Below, piece by piece: positions 19,978 to 29,205 of a DNA stretch of 64,000 nt. This stretch comes from Gammaproteobacteria bacterium (GTDB lineage Bacteria; Pseudomonadota; Gammaproteobacteria; Steroidobacterales; Steroidobacteraceae), in contig CANIOW010000009.1 of NCBI GenBank assembly GCA_947469285.1, positions 40,841 to 104,840 on the forward strand. The letters are read 5' to 3'. The translations under genes were made by a program, and so were the position numbers. Numbering within the stretch: position 1 is the stretch's first letter; every line of letters begins with the position of its first letter. The notes under the pieces were generated by a model. It saw nothing but the letters and a program-made list of their open reading frames with translations, was not told the DNA's origin and ran no database searches.

Positions 19978-22329
19978 TCAGTGCAGTGTTGAGTATTGTA
20001 GATCGGTTTCCCAGCGTGCTGTTTGCACATACAGCAGCGCGGTGCCATCGGCGCTGACGGTCAGCCCGCTGGCTTTGGCTGGTCTTGCCAGTGAACGCAG
20101 TGTGGTGGTTTCGCGTGAAGGCCAGGCGAGACGCACTAACTGGTGGAGCGCCGTGCCGCGTTGGCCATCCGCAGTACTGTCGCGCGCTATGAAGTAGATG
20201 GCTTCGGTGGTGACTGCCCATTGGGAAAAGTCGGGCACGGCCAGTTGCCGCGCCACGAGCAGGTCATCACCGCCCCCTTGGGTTGGCCTCGACCACAGAC
20301 CGGGCCGGTCGGGGCGCGTGTACAGCAGGGTCGTGCCGTCGGTGGTTTCCTGTGCTGAAAAACCGCCCTCGAGCGTGATTTGCACTGGTGCAGCGGTTGA
20401 GGCACCTGGCACGGGGCGCCGCCAGATCTGCCAGCGAGCACCGCGAAGCGGCGGACCACCGGCCACTTCGATGACCACGGCTCCGCGGGTTGAGGCGTAG
20501 TAAATCCAGCGCCCGTCACGCGAGAAGGCCGGCACGCGTTCATCCGCCTTATCGACGGTCAGGCGGCGATGTTCGCCCGTGGCGGCGTCCACGAGATAGA
20601 TTTGAAAGTAGCCGTCGACTGCTGCTGAGATCACGAGTCTGCGACCGTCGGGGGACCAGCGTGGAGTGTCAATACGCGTGGCATGCAAAGTGGTCAGCGG
20701 GTGGGCCTGCTGGCCGTCCACAGTGGCCAGCCATAGCTCAGCCCGCCCGCCTTGGTCGCTCACGAAAACCACGGAGCGACCGTCAGGGGAAAACTGCGGA
20801 CCGGTCACGTGGGCAGTGGCGCCGCGCCATTCCACGGGGGGGCTGTTGGCAGGGTTGGCGTTGGTGGTTGTGGTGGCGTTGGTCGCTGACGGGGCATGTA
20901 TCTTGAGGACACGCGTCATTTCGCGGGCGCGCTCGAAAACCAGGCGCTGGCCATCGCTGGACATGGCGGGATGACGCAGGTCTGTCGCTGCCTCGAGCAA
21001 CAGTTCGGGAGTGTCGCCAGTGACTGGCAGGCGCCACAGGGCCTCTGCACCCCCGCGGTCGCTGCTGCCCACCAGGCTTAGGCCGCCTGGCTCTACGAGT
21101 AACCCGCTCCAGGTAGACGCATCACGCGTCATCCGGCGTATTTCGGTGTGGCCGAAGTCGATGCCGGCGATATCCATGTTGCCAGGCGTGCGTTCACGTG
21201 CGAAATACAGACTGTGGCCATCGGCCGAGAGCGCGGGCAGCGCGTCGCCTGGCATACCGATGGACGGGTTCGTTAGGGCTTGACGACGACCTTGGCCAAA
21301 TTTGTCATCCAAGTCGAAGGCGACGATGCGCACGGGCTCTTCGGGCGAAGGTTTCTCCGCGAAGACCAGTGACAGGCCATCCGGTGTCCAGGTGAGCGGC
21401 CCGGCGTCAGACGCATTGCACACGGTTAGTGGGTGATCTTCTTCGCCGAGTGGGCTGGTGCTGCGGAGTTCGCAATCCTGACCTTCAATCTGGTAGTAGG
21501 CGATACGTTTCGCGGAGGGAGACCAGCTCGGAAATTTGCGCTCGGCCGTGCTCGCCGGCAGCAGACGCTGCGGTTGTGTTTGTCCAAAGGCGAGGACATA
21601 GAGATCACTGGTACCGCCTGAGGGCGTCCAGCTAAAGACCACTCGTCGACCGTCGGGCGACAGGCTGGGCGATTCCTCGCGGCCAGGCCAGTTAGTCAGT
21701 GCGATGGGGGCGGAGGGTCGTCCACGCAATACGGGTCCGCCATCTTCCATCCAGCCCAGTAAGGCGCCGCCGCCGCCGAGGGTGATCGTGGCTGCTACCG
21801 CACCAAAGATGAGCCGCCGCCGCCGCCGTGCATTCAAAAAACCGCGCATCGCGCCCGCTTCTGGCAAATCGTACTCTGGCCGTGTTTGCGCTGGCCCGTC
21901 ACCGACCACTAGCTGGTAGTGACCATTAAGTGGTGAATCGATGCGGGCGTCTTCGCCGTCTAGTAGACGACGCAGTTCGCCCACGGCTAACCGTACCCGG
22001 TCGGCATGGCGCGGGTGACCATAGACCCGCGCCGCGCAGGTGTCCACCGCCATCAGTTCCCCCCGCTGACCATCAAACCCTTCGTGCAGCACCAGAAGCA
22101 CGGTGAGCGTGGTCGCGCTGAGGGTGACGGTCTCTGAGGCGCGCGTTAGCGTCGCCAGGCCCGGGCGGACCAACCAGTGCCCCAGCGCAAAGTCGGTGTG
22201 CCGACTGGCATTGGGCGGCGGGGCGGCTTCAGCCGCAGGCGTCGGCAATTCGACGCCCAGCTTTAATCCGCGCTTACCCTCTTGAAGGAATTTGCGCTTT
22301 CCGGCTTCCAGATAACTGGGTTTTTTCAT
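19978..22329 (-). CDS. CadC-like membrane regulator: winged helix, one TM, PD40/TolB-type beta-propeller
   Basis: A 783-aa protein. Residues ~48-142 resemble an OmpR/PhoB winged helix (WLVRPGLATLTR...LTVLLVLHE...RVRLAVGELRRLL...GHYQLV). A run of five Arg precedes a membrane helix at ~173-193. The remaining ~590 residues are exported and contain repeated WD40-like blades (SPSLSPDGRRVVFS, FPSWSPSAKRIAYY, PQFSPDGRSVVFVS, PRWSPDGRRLVIS, PAFSRDGRWIYYAS). The architecture suggests DNA binding in the cytoplasm controlled by a periplasmic propeller. The ligand is unknown. It lies 4 bp downstream of the prolyl oligopeptidase gene, which suggests an operon. Confidence 0.82.
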   Translation of the reverse strand: MKKPSYLEAGKRKFLQEGKRGLKLGVELPTPAAEAAPPPNASRHTDFALGHWLVRPGLATLTRASETVTLSATTLTVLLVLHEGFDGQRGELMAVDTCAARVYGHPRHADRVRLAVGELRRLLDGEDARIDSPLNGHYQLVVGDGPAQTRPEYDLPEAGAMRGFLNARRRRRLIFGAVAATITLGGGGALLGWMEDGGPVLRGRPSAPIALTNWPGREESPSLSPDGRRVVFSWTPSGGTSDLYVLAFGQTQPQRLLPASTAERKFPSWSPSAKRIAYYQIEGQDCELRSTSPLGEEDHPLTVCNASDAGPLTWTPDGLSLVFAEKPSPEEPVRIVAFDLDDKFGQGRRQALTNPSIGMPGDALPALSADGHSLYFARERTPGNMDIAGIDFGHTEIRRMTRDASTWSGLLVEPGGLSLVGSSDRGGAEALWRLPVTGDTPELLLEAATDLRHPAMSSDGQRLVFERAREMTRVLKIHAPSATNATTTTNANPANSPPVEWRGATAHVTGPQFSPDGRSVVFVSDQGGRAELWLATVDGQQAHPLTTLHATRIDTPRWSPDGRRLVISAAVDGYFQIYLVDAATGEHRRLTVDKADERVPAFSRDGRWIYYASTRGAVVIEVAGGPPLRGARWQIWRRPVPGASTAAPVQITLEGGFSAQETTDGTTLLYTRPDRPGLWSRPTQGGGDDLLVARQLAVPDFSQWAVTTEAIYFIARDSTADGQRGTALHQLVRLAWPSRETTTLRSLARPAKASGLTVSADGTALLYVQTARWETDLQYSTLH

Positions 22330-22333
22330 TTGG

Positions 22334-24532
22334 TTAGTTTACCGCCGGCGCGCCGCCGGGGAGATGCAGCTGGCGGAATAGGAACGCCAGCTGGTCGGAC
22401 CAGTCTTCCACCAGCATCCACGTGGGTTTGCCGGCGCCATGGCCCGCACGGGTTTCGATGTGTACCAGCACGGGATTTGAGCAGCCTTGCGCATGCTGCA
22501 GCGCGGCGCCAAATTTAAAGCTGTTCCAAGGTACGACACGGTCATCGTGGTCCGCGGTAGTGATGAGCGTGGGCGGGTAGCAGACGCCCTCTTGGACATT
22601 GTGGACGGGGGAATAGGCGCGGAGCGCAGCATAGTCGGCTGCCACTTCCGACAGGCCGTAGTCACTGGACCACCCCCGCGCATTCGCACTGGCGGTATGG
22701 TAGCGCAGCATATCCAGTACGCCCACGCCCGGTAGTGCGGCAGCGAACAAATCGGGTCGCTGCAGCAGTGTCGCCCCAATCAGCAGGCCACCGTTACTGC
22801 GTCCATGGATAGCCAGTCGGTTCGGGCTGGTCCAGCCGGAATGCACCAGCCATTCGCCCGCGGCAATGAAATCGTCGAAGACATTCTGTTTGTGCGCTTT
22901 CGTGCCGGACTCATGCCAGAGCGCGCCATACTCACCGCCACCGCGCAAGTTGGCCACGGCATAGATGCCACCCGATTCAAGCCATACCGCCATGGGTACG
23001 CTGAAGGTCGGAGTGAGCGCCACGTCGAAGCCGCCATAGCCATACAGCAGTGTGGGGCGTTGGCTATCTTTGGGCAGGTCGCGTCGGTAGGTGAGGAACA
23101 TGGGGACTCGCGTCCCATCCTTGGAGCTATAGAACACCTGTTCCGTCACGTAATCAACGCCTTGAAAATCTACCGTCGGTGCGCGAAAAAGTGTCATCGC
23201 ACCTGTATCCACGTCATAGCGGTAGATGGCTGGTGGTGTTAGGTAGTCGGTATAGCTGAAGAACGTCTCGGGGTCCTCGCTGCGACCGTCGAAGCCATCG
23301 ACCGTACCGAGGCCTGGTAACGGCACGTCGACACGGGTGTGCCCGTCTGCCGTATAGATGCGCACCTGAGAACGCGCGTCTTGCAGTACCCGGACGATGA
23401 AGTGTCCTCCAACATAAGCAGCACCTTCGATGGTCTGCGGGGATTCCGCGACTACCGTGCGCCAGTGGGTATGCACTGGCGGCTCAAGGTCAATCGCAAT
23501 GATCTGTCCACGTGCCGCCTCAACGGTGGTGCTGAAGTACAGTGTGCGGCCGTTGTTGCCGAGAAAAGAGTAAAGCGCATCCCAAGCATCGAGCAAACGA
23601 ACCGGCTGTAGCGCATTTCCCGGTTCCCATCCCGCCAGCGACGCCACGTGCACGGCATTCTGGTCGAAGCCGTCGGACAGCGTCAGGATGAGCCACTGCC
23701 CATCATCACTGACAGCGGCATAAGGGTTGCGGGTCGCATGGTCGGTGATGGCATAGACCGCTTGGTCGGTGGACTGTGCGGTACCGACCTGGTGATGGTA
23801 AACCGTTACCTGCTGCCGGTCGTCGCCGCGCCGTGCGTCGTTCGCTACCGCTGGGTAGCGGGAATAAAAGAAACTTTTCCCATCCGGCATCCAGGCCACG
23901 CTGGTGAACTTGGTGAAGTGAAGTTCATCGGTCAAGTCCACGCCGTCCGTCACCCGGCGGATGTGCCAGGTTTTCCAGTCGGTGCCACCGTCGGAGACAG
24001 CATAGGCGACCAGTTCACCTGTGGGGGCGATGACGAAGTCTGCGAGCGACACGGTAGCATCGGCAGAGAAGCGGTTCGGGTCGATGAGCACGCGGGGCGG
24101 TGCCCCGAGGGCATCGGTCACGTACAGTACAGACTGATTCTGAAGCCCGTCATTGCGCTGGTAGAAATAGCGCTGACCGTGACGCGAGGGCAGGCCATAG
24201 CGCTCGTAGGTCCACAGGTGCTCCAGACGGGCCTTGAGCACCCCGCGGGCAGGGATGCCGGCCAGATAGGGTTCCGCCAGCTGGTTTTGGGCGGCTACCC
24301 AGGCCCGAACCGCGGGGTCATCCACCTTTTCCATCGCACGGTAGGGGTCGGCCACCGTTTCACCGAAGTAGTGGTCAAGCTGCGTACCGCGGTGGAAGGC
24401 CGGATAGCGCAGGCCGGGCGCCACGGGTTTCGCCGCCGGGGTGGGCCCGGCGGGGGGCGATAACGTGGCGCAACCCGCCAGTGGCCACAGGACGAGCAGG
24501 GCAACCGCCCGGCAGAAGGAACGAAGGATCAC
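22334..24532 (-). CDS. Prolyl oligopeptidase (S9A), predicted lipoprotein
   Basis: Serine peptidase that cleaves after proline in short peptides; 732 aa. An N-terminal export signal ends in the lipobox LAGC (Cys21), so the enzyme should be membrane-anchored in the cell envelope. An N-terminal seven-bladed propeller precedes the alpha/beta-hydrolase domain, which has S579 in GRSNGG, an Asp in ADHDDRV and a His in RAGHGAGKP. The start codon is GTG 24532, with GGAG 8 nt upstream. It is divergent from the DPP IV gene, with only 45 bp between start codons. Confidence 0.93.
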   Translation of the reverse strand: MILRSFCRAVALLVLWPLAGCATLSPPAGPTPAAKPVAPGLRYPAFHRGTQLDHYFGETVADPYRAMEKVDDPAVRAWVAAQNQLAEPYLAGIPARGVLKARLEHLWTYERYGLPSRHGQRYFYQRNDGLQNQSVLYVTDALGAPPRVLIDPNRFSADATVSLADFVIAPTGELVAYAVSDGGTDWKTWHIRRVTDGVDLTDELHFTKFTSVAWMPDGKSFFYSRYPAVANDARRGDDRQQVTVYHHQVGTAQSTDQAVYAITDHATRNPYAAVSDDGQWLILTLSDGFDQNAVHVASLAGWEPGNALQPVRLLDAWDALYSFLGNNGRTLYFSTTVEAARGQIIAIDLEPPVHTHWRTVVAESPQTIEGAAYVGGHFIVRVLQDARSQVRIYTADGHTRVDVPLPGLGTVDGFDGRSEDPETFFSYTDYLTPPAIYRYDVDTGAMTLFRAPTVDFQGVDYVTEQVFYSSKDGTRVPMFLTYRRDLPKDSQRPTLLYGYGGFDVALTPTFSVPMAVWLESGGIYAVANLRGGGEYGALWHESGTKAHKQNVFDDFIAAGEWLVHSGWTSPNRLAIHGRSNGGLLIGATLLQRPDLFAAALPGVGVLDMLRYHTASANARGWSSDYGLSEVAADYAALRAYSPVHNVQEGVCYPPTLITTADHDDRVVPWNSFKFGAALQHAQGCSNPVLVHIETRAGHGAGKPTWMLVEDWSDQLAFLFRQLHLPGGAPAVN

Positions 24533-24577
24533 GGGTTAGACTCCGCTGTCGAATACGCTGAGTCTACCGGAGTGCCC

Positions 24578-26815
24578 ATGCCTACTGCGTTCCCCAAAAC
24601 CTTGCTGGCGGCTACCGGTGCGGAAGCTTTGACACTAGAGCGTCTGTTTTCGGCTCCAGAGCTTGCCGGAGGTGCGCTGCGCTCGGTGCGCTTTTCGCCA
24701 GATGGTCGGCTGGTCACCTGGTTGCAAGGTGCCGTAGACGACAAAGATCGCCTTGATCTTTGGGCCTACGATCTCAAGTTGCAGCAGGCCGCACGGTTGG
24801 TGGATGCCCGCGCGCTGGTGCCACAGGAACAAACCTTGTCGGTGGAGGAGGAGGCTCGGCGTGAACGGCAGCGCACGGCGGCGCTGCGTGGCATCGTCGA
24901 TTATTCCTTCGCGGCCGATGGCCAGCGGCTGTTGTTTCCACTGGGAGGGGACCTGTACTTGTATGACCTCGGGGCACCGGTGGGTGCGTCATTGCGCCGC
25001 CTGACCCGTACCGCAGCCTATGAAACCGACGCGCGTTTTTCGCCGCGTGGACATTACGTCAGTTTCATCCGCGATCAGGATCTGTGGGTCATTGAACTCG
25101 CCACGGGCGCAGAACGCGCTATCACGGTGGGAGGTGGCGGACTGATCAGTCACGGCATGGCAGAGTTCATTGCACAGGAAGAACTCGGTCGCCAGACCGG
25201 GTACTGGTGGTCGCCGGATGACTCCCACTTGGCCTATACGCGTGTCGACGAGACGCGGGTACCCGCCGTGGAACGTACGGAAATCTTGGCTGCCGGCGTA
25301 CGGACGGTGAAACAGCGTTATCCGACCACCGGGCAGCCCAACGCAGGGGTGGAGTTGTATGTTGCGGTCTTGGCGGGAGGGACCGTAGTTAAGGTGGACC
25401 TCGGCGCCGAGACTGATCTTTATCTCGCCCGGGTCGACTGGCAACAGGACGCGAAACAGTTGCTGGTACAGCGACTTTCACGTAACCAGCAGCGGCTCGA
25501 TCTACTCCGCAGTACGCCGTCGAATGGCCGTACCACGCTAGTTTTGAGCGAAACCTCGACGACCTGGATTGAGCTGCACGATCTGTTACGACCGCTGAGC
25601 GATGGCGGCTTTCTGTGGGCGTCGCAGCGCACGGGTTACCAGCACCTTTACCGCTACGACCGTGACGGGCAGTTGCTGAATGCGGTGACTCGCGGTGATT
25701 GGGCAGTGACGCAAGTGGCGGCCGTCGATTCAGTGGCGGCGCGGGTCTGGTTTGTGGGCAGTCGGGAAGGCCATATCGAACGGCAGCTCTACAGTGCGCG
25801 ACTAGACGGCTGCGATGCGGACGCGCCTGTGCGACTGACGCCTGAGCCTGGCTGGCATGCGATCCAGATGTCATTGGATGCGCGCGCGGTACTAGATACG
25901 TGGTCGTCGGTGAACCAGCCCCCGCGAACGGTGCTGCGTACAGCAACGGGCCTGGAAACGGCCGCACTGGTGCCCAATCTACTGGACGACCAGCACCCGT
26001 ACGCACCTTATCGAGTCAACCATCCGCAGTACGAGTTCGGCACGCTGCCAGCCGTTGACGGCCAGCAGCTCCACTGGCAACTCGTGAAGCCGAAGGATTT
26101 TGACCCGGCGCGGCAGTATCCGGTGGTGCTTCAGGTTTACGGTGGGCCGCACGGACAGCAAGTGATGAATGCTTGGGATGACGGATTTTCCCACTACCTG
26201 GTTCGACGCGGATTTTTGGTGTTTTCGCTGGATAACCGCGGTAGTGCGCTGCAAGGCGTGGCAATGGATGGTGCGCTGTTTCACCAGCTGGCTTCAGTAG
26301 AAGTGGCTGACCAGTTGGAAGGCGTACGTTGGTTGAAGACGCAGCCCTGGGTTGATCCTGCGCGGGTGGGTGTCTTTGGCTGGAGCTATGGCGGCTACAT
26401 GGCACTGCATTTGCTGTTTCGAGCCCCTGGTGTCTTCGCCGCTGGTGTGAGCGGCGCGCCGGTTACGGATTGGTCGCTCTACGATACGGCTTATGCCGAG
26501 CGTTATCTGGGCACGCCGCAGGATAATGCTGCCGGATATGCCAGCTCGAGTACTCTGGGAGTAGCGCTGCAGTTAACAGATCCGTTGCTGGTGCTGCACG
26601 GCATGGCCGACGATAACGTGTTATTCGAACACAGCACCCGTTTGTTCAAGGTGCTACAAGAGGCGGGCAAGCCGTTCGAAGTGATGGTTTACCCTGGCCA
26701 AAAGCACGGGCTGCTGCGCCAGTCGAGTGTCGGACCGCACGCTTACCGCACGATCGCGCGATTTCTGGAGCGGTATCTACGGCCGACAGGGGGGCTGGCG
26801 GCCGCAGCTCCCTGA
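24578..26815 (+). CDS. Dipeptidyl-peptidase IV-like serine peptidase (S9B)
   Basis: Aminopeptidase that removes X-Pro/X-Ala dipeptides; 745 aa. The DPP IV propeller (~residues 25-470) includes the EFIAQEELGRQTGYWWSPD region, whose double Glu binds the substrate amino terminus. The hydrolase domain has S603 in GWSYGGYM, an Asp in MADDNV and a His in KHGL. ATG 24578 has GGAG 5 nt upstream; GTG 24572 is also in frame. No signal peptide is visible, unlike most bacterial homologues, so the enzyme may be cytoplasmic. Divergent pairing with the S9A lipoprotein suggests joint control. Confidence 0.92.
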   Translation: MPTAFPKTLLAATGAEALTLERLFSAPELAGGALRSVRFSPDGRLVTWLQGAVDDKDRLDLWAYDLKLQQAARLVDARALVPQEQTLSVEEEARRERQRTAALRGIVDYSFAADGQRLLFPLGGDLYLYDLGAPVGASLRRLTRTAAYETDARFSPRGHYVSFIRDQDLWVIELATGAERAITVGGGGLISHGMAEFIAQEELGRQTGYWWSPDDSHLAYTRVDETRVPAVERTEILAAGVRTVKQRYPTTGQPNAGVELYVAVLAGGTVVKVDLGAETDLYLARVDWQQDAKQLLVQRLSRNQQRLDLLRSTPSNGRTTLVLSETSTTWIELHDLLRPLSDGGFLWASQRTGYQHLYRYDRDGQLLNAVTRGDWAVTQVAAVDSVAARVWFVGSREGHIERQLYSARLDGCDADAPVRLTPEPGWHAIQMSLDARAVLDTWSSVNQPPRTVLRTATGLETAALVPNLLDDQHPYAPYRVNHPQYEFGTLPAVDGQQLHWQLVKPKDFDPARQYPVVLQVYGGPHGQQVMNAWDDGFSHYLVRRGFLVFSLDNRGSALQGVAMDGALFHQLASVEVADQLEGVRWLKTQPWVDPARVGVFGWSYGGYMALHLLFRAPGVFAAGVSGAPVTDWSLYDTAYAERYLGTPQDNAAGYASSSTLGVALQLTDPLLVLHGMADDNVLFEHSTRLFKVLQEAGKPFEVMVYPGQKHGLLRQSSVGPHAYRTIARFLERYLRPTGGLAAAAP

Positions 26816-26822
26816 GTGGCTG

Positions 26823-27434
26823 TCAGGCTTTAGCGCTCGGACGCGCGGCGATGCGTGCCTGATAAGCTTGCAGGGAAGGATAAGTGGCGTCCGCGCGCAG
26901 GCCGACAATCTTGGCGAAGTCGACACTCGTGTACGCCACGATGTCAGCCAGCGTGAACCCGGCACCGATCAGAAACTCGCGCCCGTCTGCCAGTCGCGCC
27001 TCCAGCCAGGCGAACTGCGCGCGCACCGCTTCACGTGCCACATCGCCGTAAGCCGGCACCTGTGTCACGCGTCCGTTCCAGAACGCATGGGTGTGGCGGA
27101 AAGCATGTGTTGTGGGAACATAGAGTCGGAACATCAGATGGTCGACACATTCGTTGATCCGCGCTTGTTCGAGTGGCGTGGTGCCGAGCAAGGGTGGTAG
27201 CGGCACCAGCGCCTCGAGGTAGCGGTTGATGGCCAGCGATTCGGTGAGCGTGGTGCCATCATCCAGCACCAGCACTGGGACATCACCCATCGGATTCAGG
27301 GCAAGGAAGGCCGCTCCTTGGGTTTCTGATTTCGCGATATCGAGGTTCACTATCTCGAGCGTGACGCCTTTTTCCGCGGCGAACATTCGGACCCGTCGTG
27401 GACTGGGCGCGAATACGTTGCTGTACAGTTTCAT
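26823..27434 (-). CDS. Glutathione S-transferase family protein
   Basis: A 203-aa cytosolic GST-fold protein. The thioredoxin-like N-domain (MKLYSNVFAPSPRRVRMFAAEKG) has the glutathione-contacting NPMGDVPVLVLDDGTTLTES segment, and a helical C-domain ends FTLADIVAYTSVDFA. ATG 27434 gives the canonical start 13 bp after yacG; an in-frame ATG at 27473 would overlap yacG. The substrate is not predictable. It is last in a possible coaE-zapD-yacG-gst transcript. Confidence 0.9.
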   Translation of the reverse strand: MKLYSNVFAPSPRRVRMFAAEKGVTLEIVNLDIAKSETQGAAFLALNPMGDVPVLVLDDGTTLTESLAINRYLEALVPLPPLLGTTPLEQARINECVDHLMFRLYVPTTHAFRHTHAFWNGRVTQVPAYGDVAREAVRAQFAWLEARLADGREFLIGAGFTLADIVAYTSVDFAKIVGLRADATYPSLQAYQARIAARPSAKA

Positions 27435-27447
27435 GGCGCAGAGGATC

Positions 27448-27633
27448 TCATTGCAGGGTTCCTGAATCATCATCGGGCGCCAGGTCGCCAGGGATGCGGA
27501 AACGTTCCTCCATCCAGCTACCCAGGTCGATCAGCTTGCAGCGTTCACTGCAGAATGGCCGGAATTCATTGTCTTCCGACCATGGCGCAGCAGTGCCGCA
27601 AGTGGGGCAGGGCACAACCGGTGGAAGCGACAT
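27448..27633 (-). CDS. yacG: YacG, zinc-binding DNA gyrase inhibitor
   Basis: A 61-aa protein with the YacG zinc knuckle: Cys9 and Cys12 in CPTCG and Cys28 and Cys32 in FCSERC, followed by [15 protein letters not shown]. YacG binds GyrB and inhibits gyrase in E. coli. The ATG at 27633 shares a base with the zapD TGA stop, so translation is coupled. Most in-frame upstream sequence belongs to zapD in another frame and is not part of this gene. Confidence 0.95.
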   Translation of the reverse strand: MSLPPVVPCPTCGTAAPWSEDNEFRPFCSERCKLIDLGSWMEERFRIPGDLAPDDDSGTLQ

Positions 27634-28499
27634 CAGCTGCAGCAGGTGAGGACGAAATTCACGTCTTCGGTCGTCTGGGTGGGTCGTTGGCCTGCTTGGC
27701 CCCAACGCAGAAAGCGCAGGCTGCAACGCATCTGGTTGCCGGACACTTCTGGGTACAGCGGCAGCTCTCCTGGGACGGCGATCCGTAGCAACTGTAGTGG
27801 CTGGTCACGCTCGAACGTGACATGGAACTGACCCGCGCTGGCCAATTCGCGGCGGGGACGCGCGTTCTCGCGGGTGACCCACAGGAGATCGCTGACGCTG
27901 TCGCAAAGCGGACGGAAGACCGCGAGCCACGCCTCAAATTCCTGTTGCCGCTGCTCGCCCGGCAGGCCCAGCCAGTGGGTATAGGCGGGCAGGTCGAATT
28001 CACAGGTGCCACCGGGGATGGTGCTGCGATGTTTGACGGCGGCGAGGAACTCGTTATCGCGCAGGCGCTGCAGATAGTTGGCCCCTGCGGCATTCAAAGC
28101 CTCGCGCCTTTCGGCCAGCGTGGCGACGATGGCGCGTAGCCGGTTGACATCGACGCCGGGGCGCGACTGGTAGTCGCGCAAGGTGGTCATCTGGCGGTCC
28201 AGCTCCTTGAGCACGTCGGTGCGCGTGTCGCCGCGTGCGGTGATGGCCAGCAGGTCCAGTAAGGCAGTGACTGCGGCTCGCGTAGACCAAGCGTCTGGCC
28301 AGCAGAGGCTGTCGTCGTTGTGATGGCACGCCTGACGGTAGATGAATTCTAGCCGCAGGAAGTTCCGCATGCGCTCGTTGAGCGGCTGTTCATAAAGGAC
28401 GGCGGCTGGGACGGCCACAGGCGCTACCGCTGCTCGTAGGCCTTCCTGCGGGGGGGCAGCCACAGAGGGGGAAACGCCAGCAGGGGCGGTGGGGGTCAT
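27633..28499 (-). CDS. zapD: ZapD, FtsZ-ring cross-linking protein
   Basis: Cytoplasmic all-helical plus beta-barrel protein that bundles FtsZ filaments through the FtsZ C-terminal peptide. It is 288 aa as read, longer than the ~250 typical. The conserved part begins around residue 35 ([19 protein letters not shown]); the preceding ~33 residues are Ala/Pro/Val-rich. Either this organism has a real N-terminal extension or translation starts at an internal GTG. No ribosome site is evident at ATG 28499. The zapD-yacG-coaE-pilD cluster is conserved in gammaproteobacteria. Confidence 0.92.
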   Translation of the reverse strand: MTPTAPAGVSPSVAAPPQEGLRAAVAPVAVPAAVLYEQPLNERMRNFLRLEFIYRQACHHNDDSLCWPDAWSTRAAVTALLDLLAITARGDTRTDVLKELDRQMTTLRDYQSRPGVDVNRLRAIVATLAERREALNAAGANYLQRLRDNEFLAAVKHRSTIPGGTCEFDLPAYTHWLGLPGEQRQQEFEAWLAVFRPLCDSVSDLLWVTRENARPRRELASAGQFHVTFERDQPLQLLRIAVPGELPLYPEVSGNQMRCSLRFLRWGQAGQRPTQTTEDVNFVLTCCS

Positions 28500-28562
28500 C
28501 TAGCGATTGTGTACCAAGGCGCGGGCCACGGGAACCCAGTTGGCGGAAAAAGATCGTGCTCG

Positions 28563-29195
28563 TTACCGTTTTTTTTGCGCAGCCTGCAGGTAGCCGGCAT
28601 GGAGTGCGGCGACGGCCGTTTCGAGCTCTGCCAGGCTGCGGGTGTTGTCCAAGACTTCGGTGGCCACGGCCAAACGCGCCGGGCGGGTGGCTTGAGCCGC
28701 CATCATGGCCGTTATTCGTTCCGGCGTTTCGTTGTCGCGTGCTGACAGCCGCTGCCGCTGCAGGCTCTCGGGGCAATCCACTACCAGTATCCGATCGTAC
28801 TCGCCTTGCCTCGCGCTTTCGACGAGTAGTGGTATGGCATGCACTTGGTAAGCGCCGCCCAAAGCGGCGCTAGCGGCCGCAAAAGCCTCGCGAATGGCAG
28901 GGTGCAGCAGGGCTTCAAGCCGGTGACGTTCAGCCGGGTTGCTGAAGATGCGTGCGCGCAGGGCGCCGCGATCCAAGCTGCCGTCGGGCGCGAGCACACT
29001 GGGGCCAAAGGCGGCCACCACGGCCGCTAGGGCGGGCTGGCCAGGAGCGACGACTTCGCGGGCCACGACGTCGGCATCCAGTACCGGGACCCCAAGGCGC
29101 GCGAAGGCCGCGGAAACAGCGCTTTTGCCACTGGCAATGCCACCCGTCAGCCCGACCAGAAAGGGACGCGATGGGGGGTGTGGGGGGCAGACCAT
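28563..29195 (-). CDS. coaE: CoaE, dephospho-CoA kinase
   Basis: Final enzyme of CoA synthesis, phosphorylating the 3'-OH of dephospho-CoA; 210 aa. The P-loop GGIASGKS is at residues 18-25, followed by the DADVVAREV substrate segment and a LID region (RQRLSARDNETPE). It starts 10 bp after pilD, the usual pilD-coaE arrangement. Confidence 0.96.
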   Translation of the reverse strand: MVCPPHPPSRPFLVGLTGGIASGKSAVSAAFARLGVPVLDADVVAREVVAPGQPALAAVVAAFGPSVLAPDGSLDRGALRARIFSNPAERHRLEALLHPAIREAFAAASAALGGAYQVHAIPLLVESARQGEYDRILVVDCPESLQRQRLSARDNETPERITAMMAAQATRPARLAVATEVLDNTRSLAELETAVAALHAGYLQAAQKKR

Positions 29196-29205
29196 GGTCG
29201 CTGAC

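Noticed and set aside
23648..24463. 271-codon open frame antisense to the prolyl oligopeptidase gene
   Set aside because: Mirror frame of a clear peptidase gene with no recognisable protein features.
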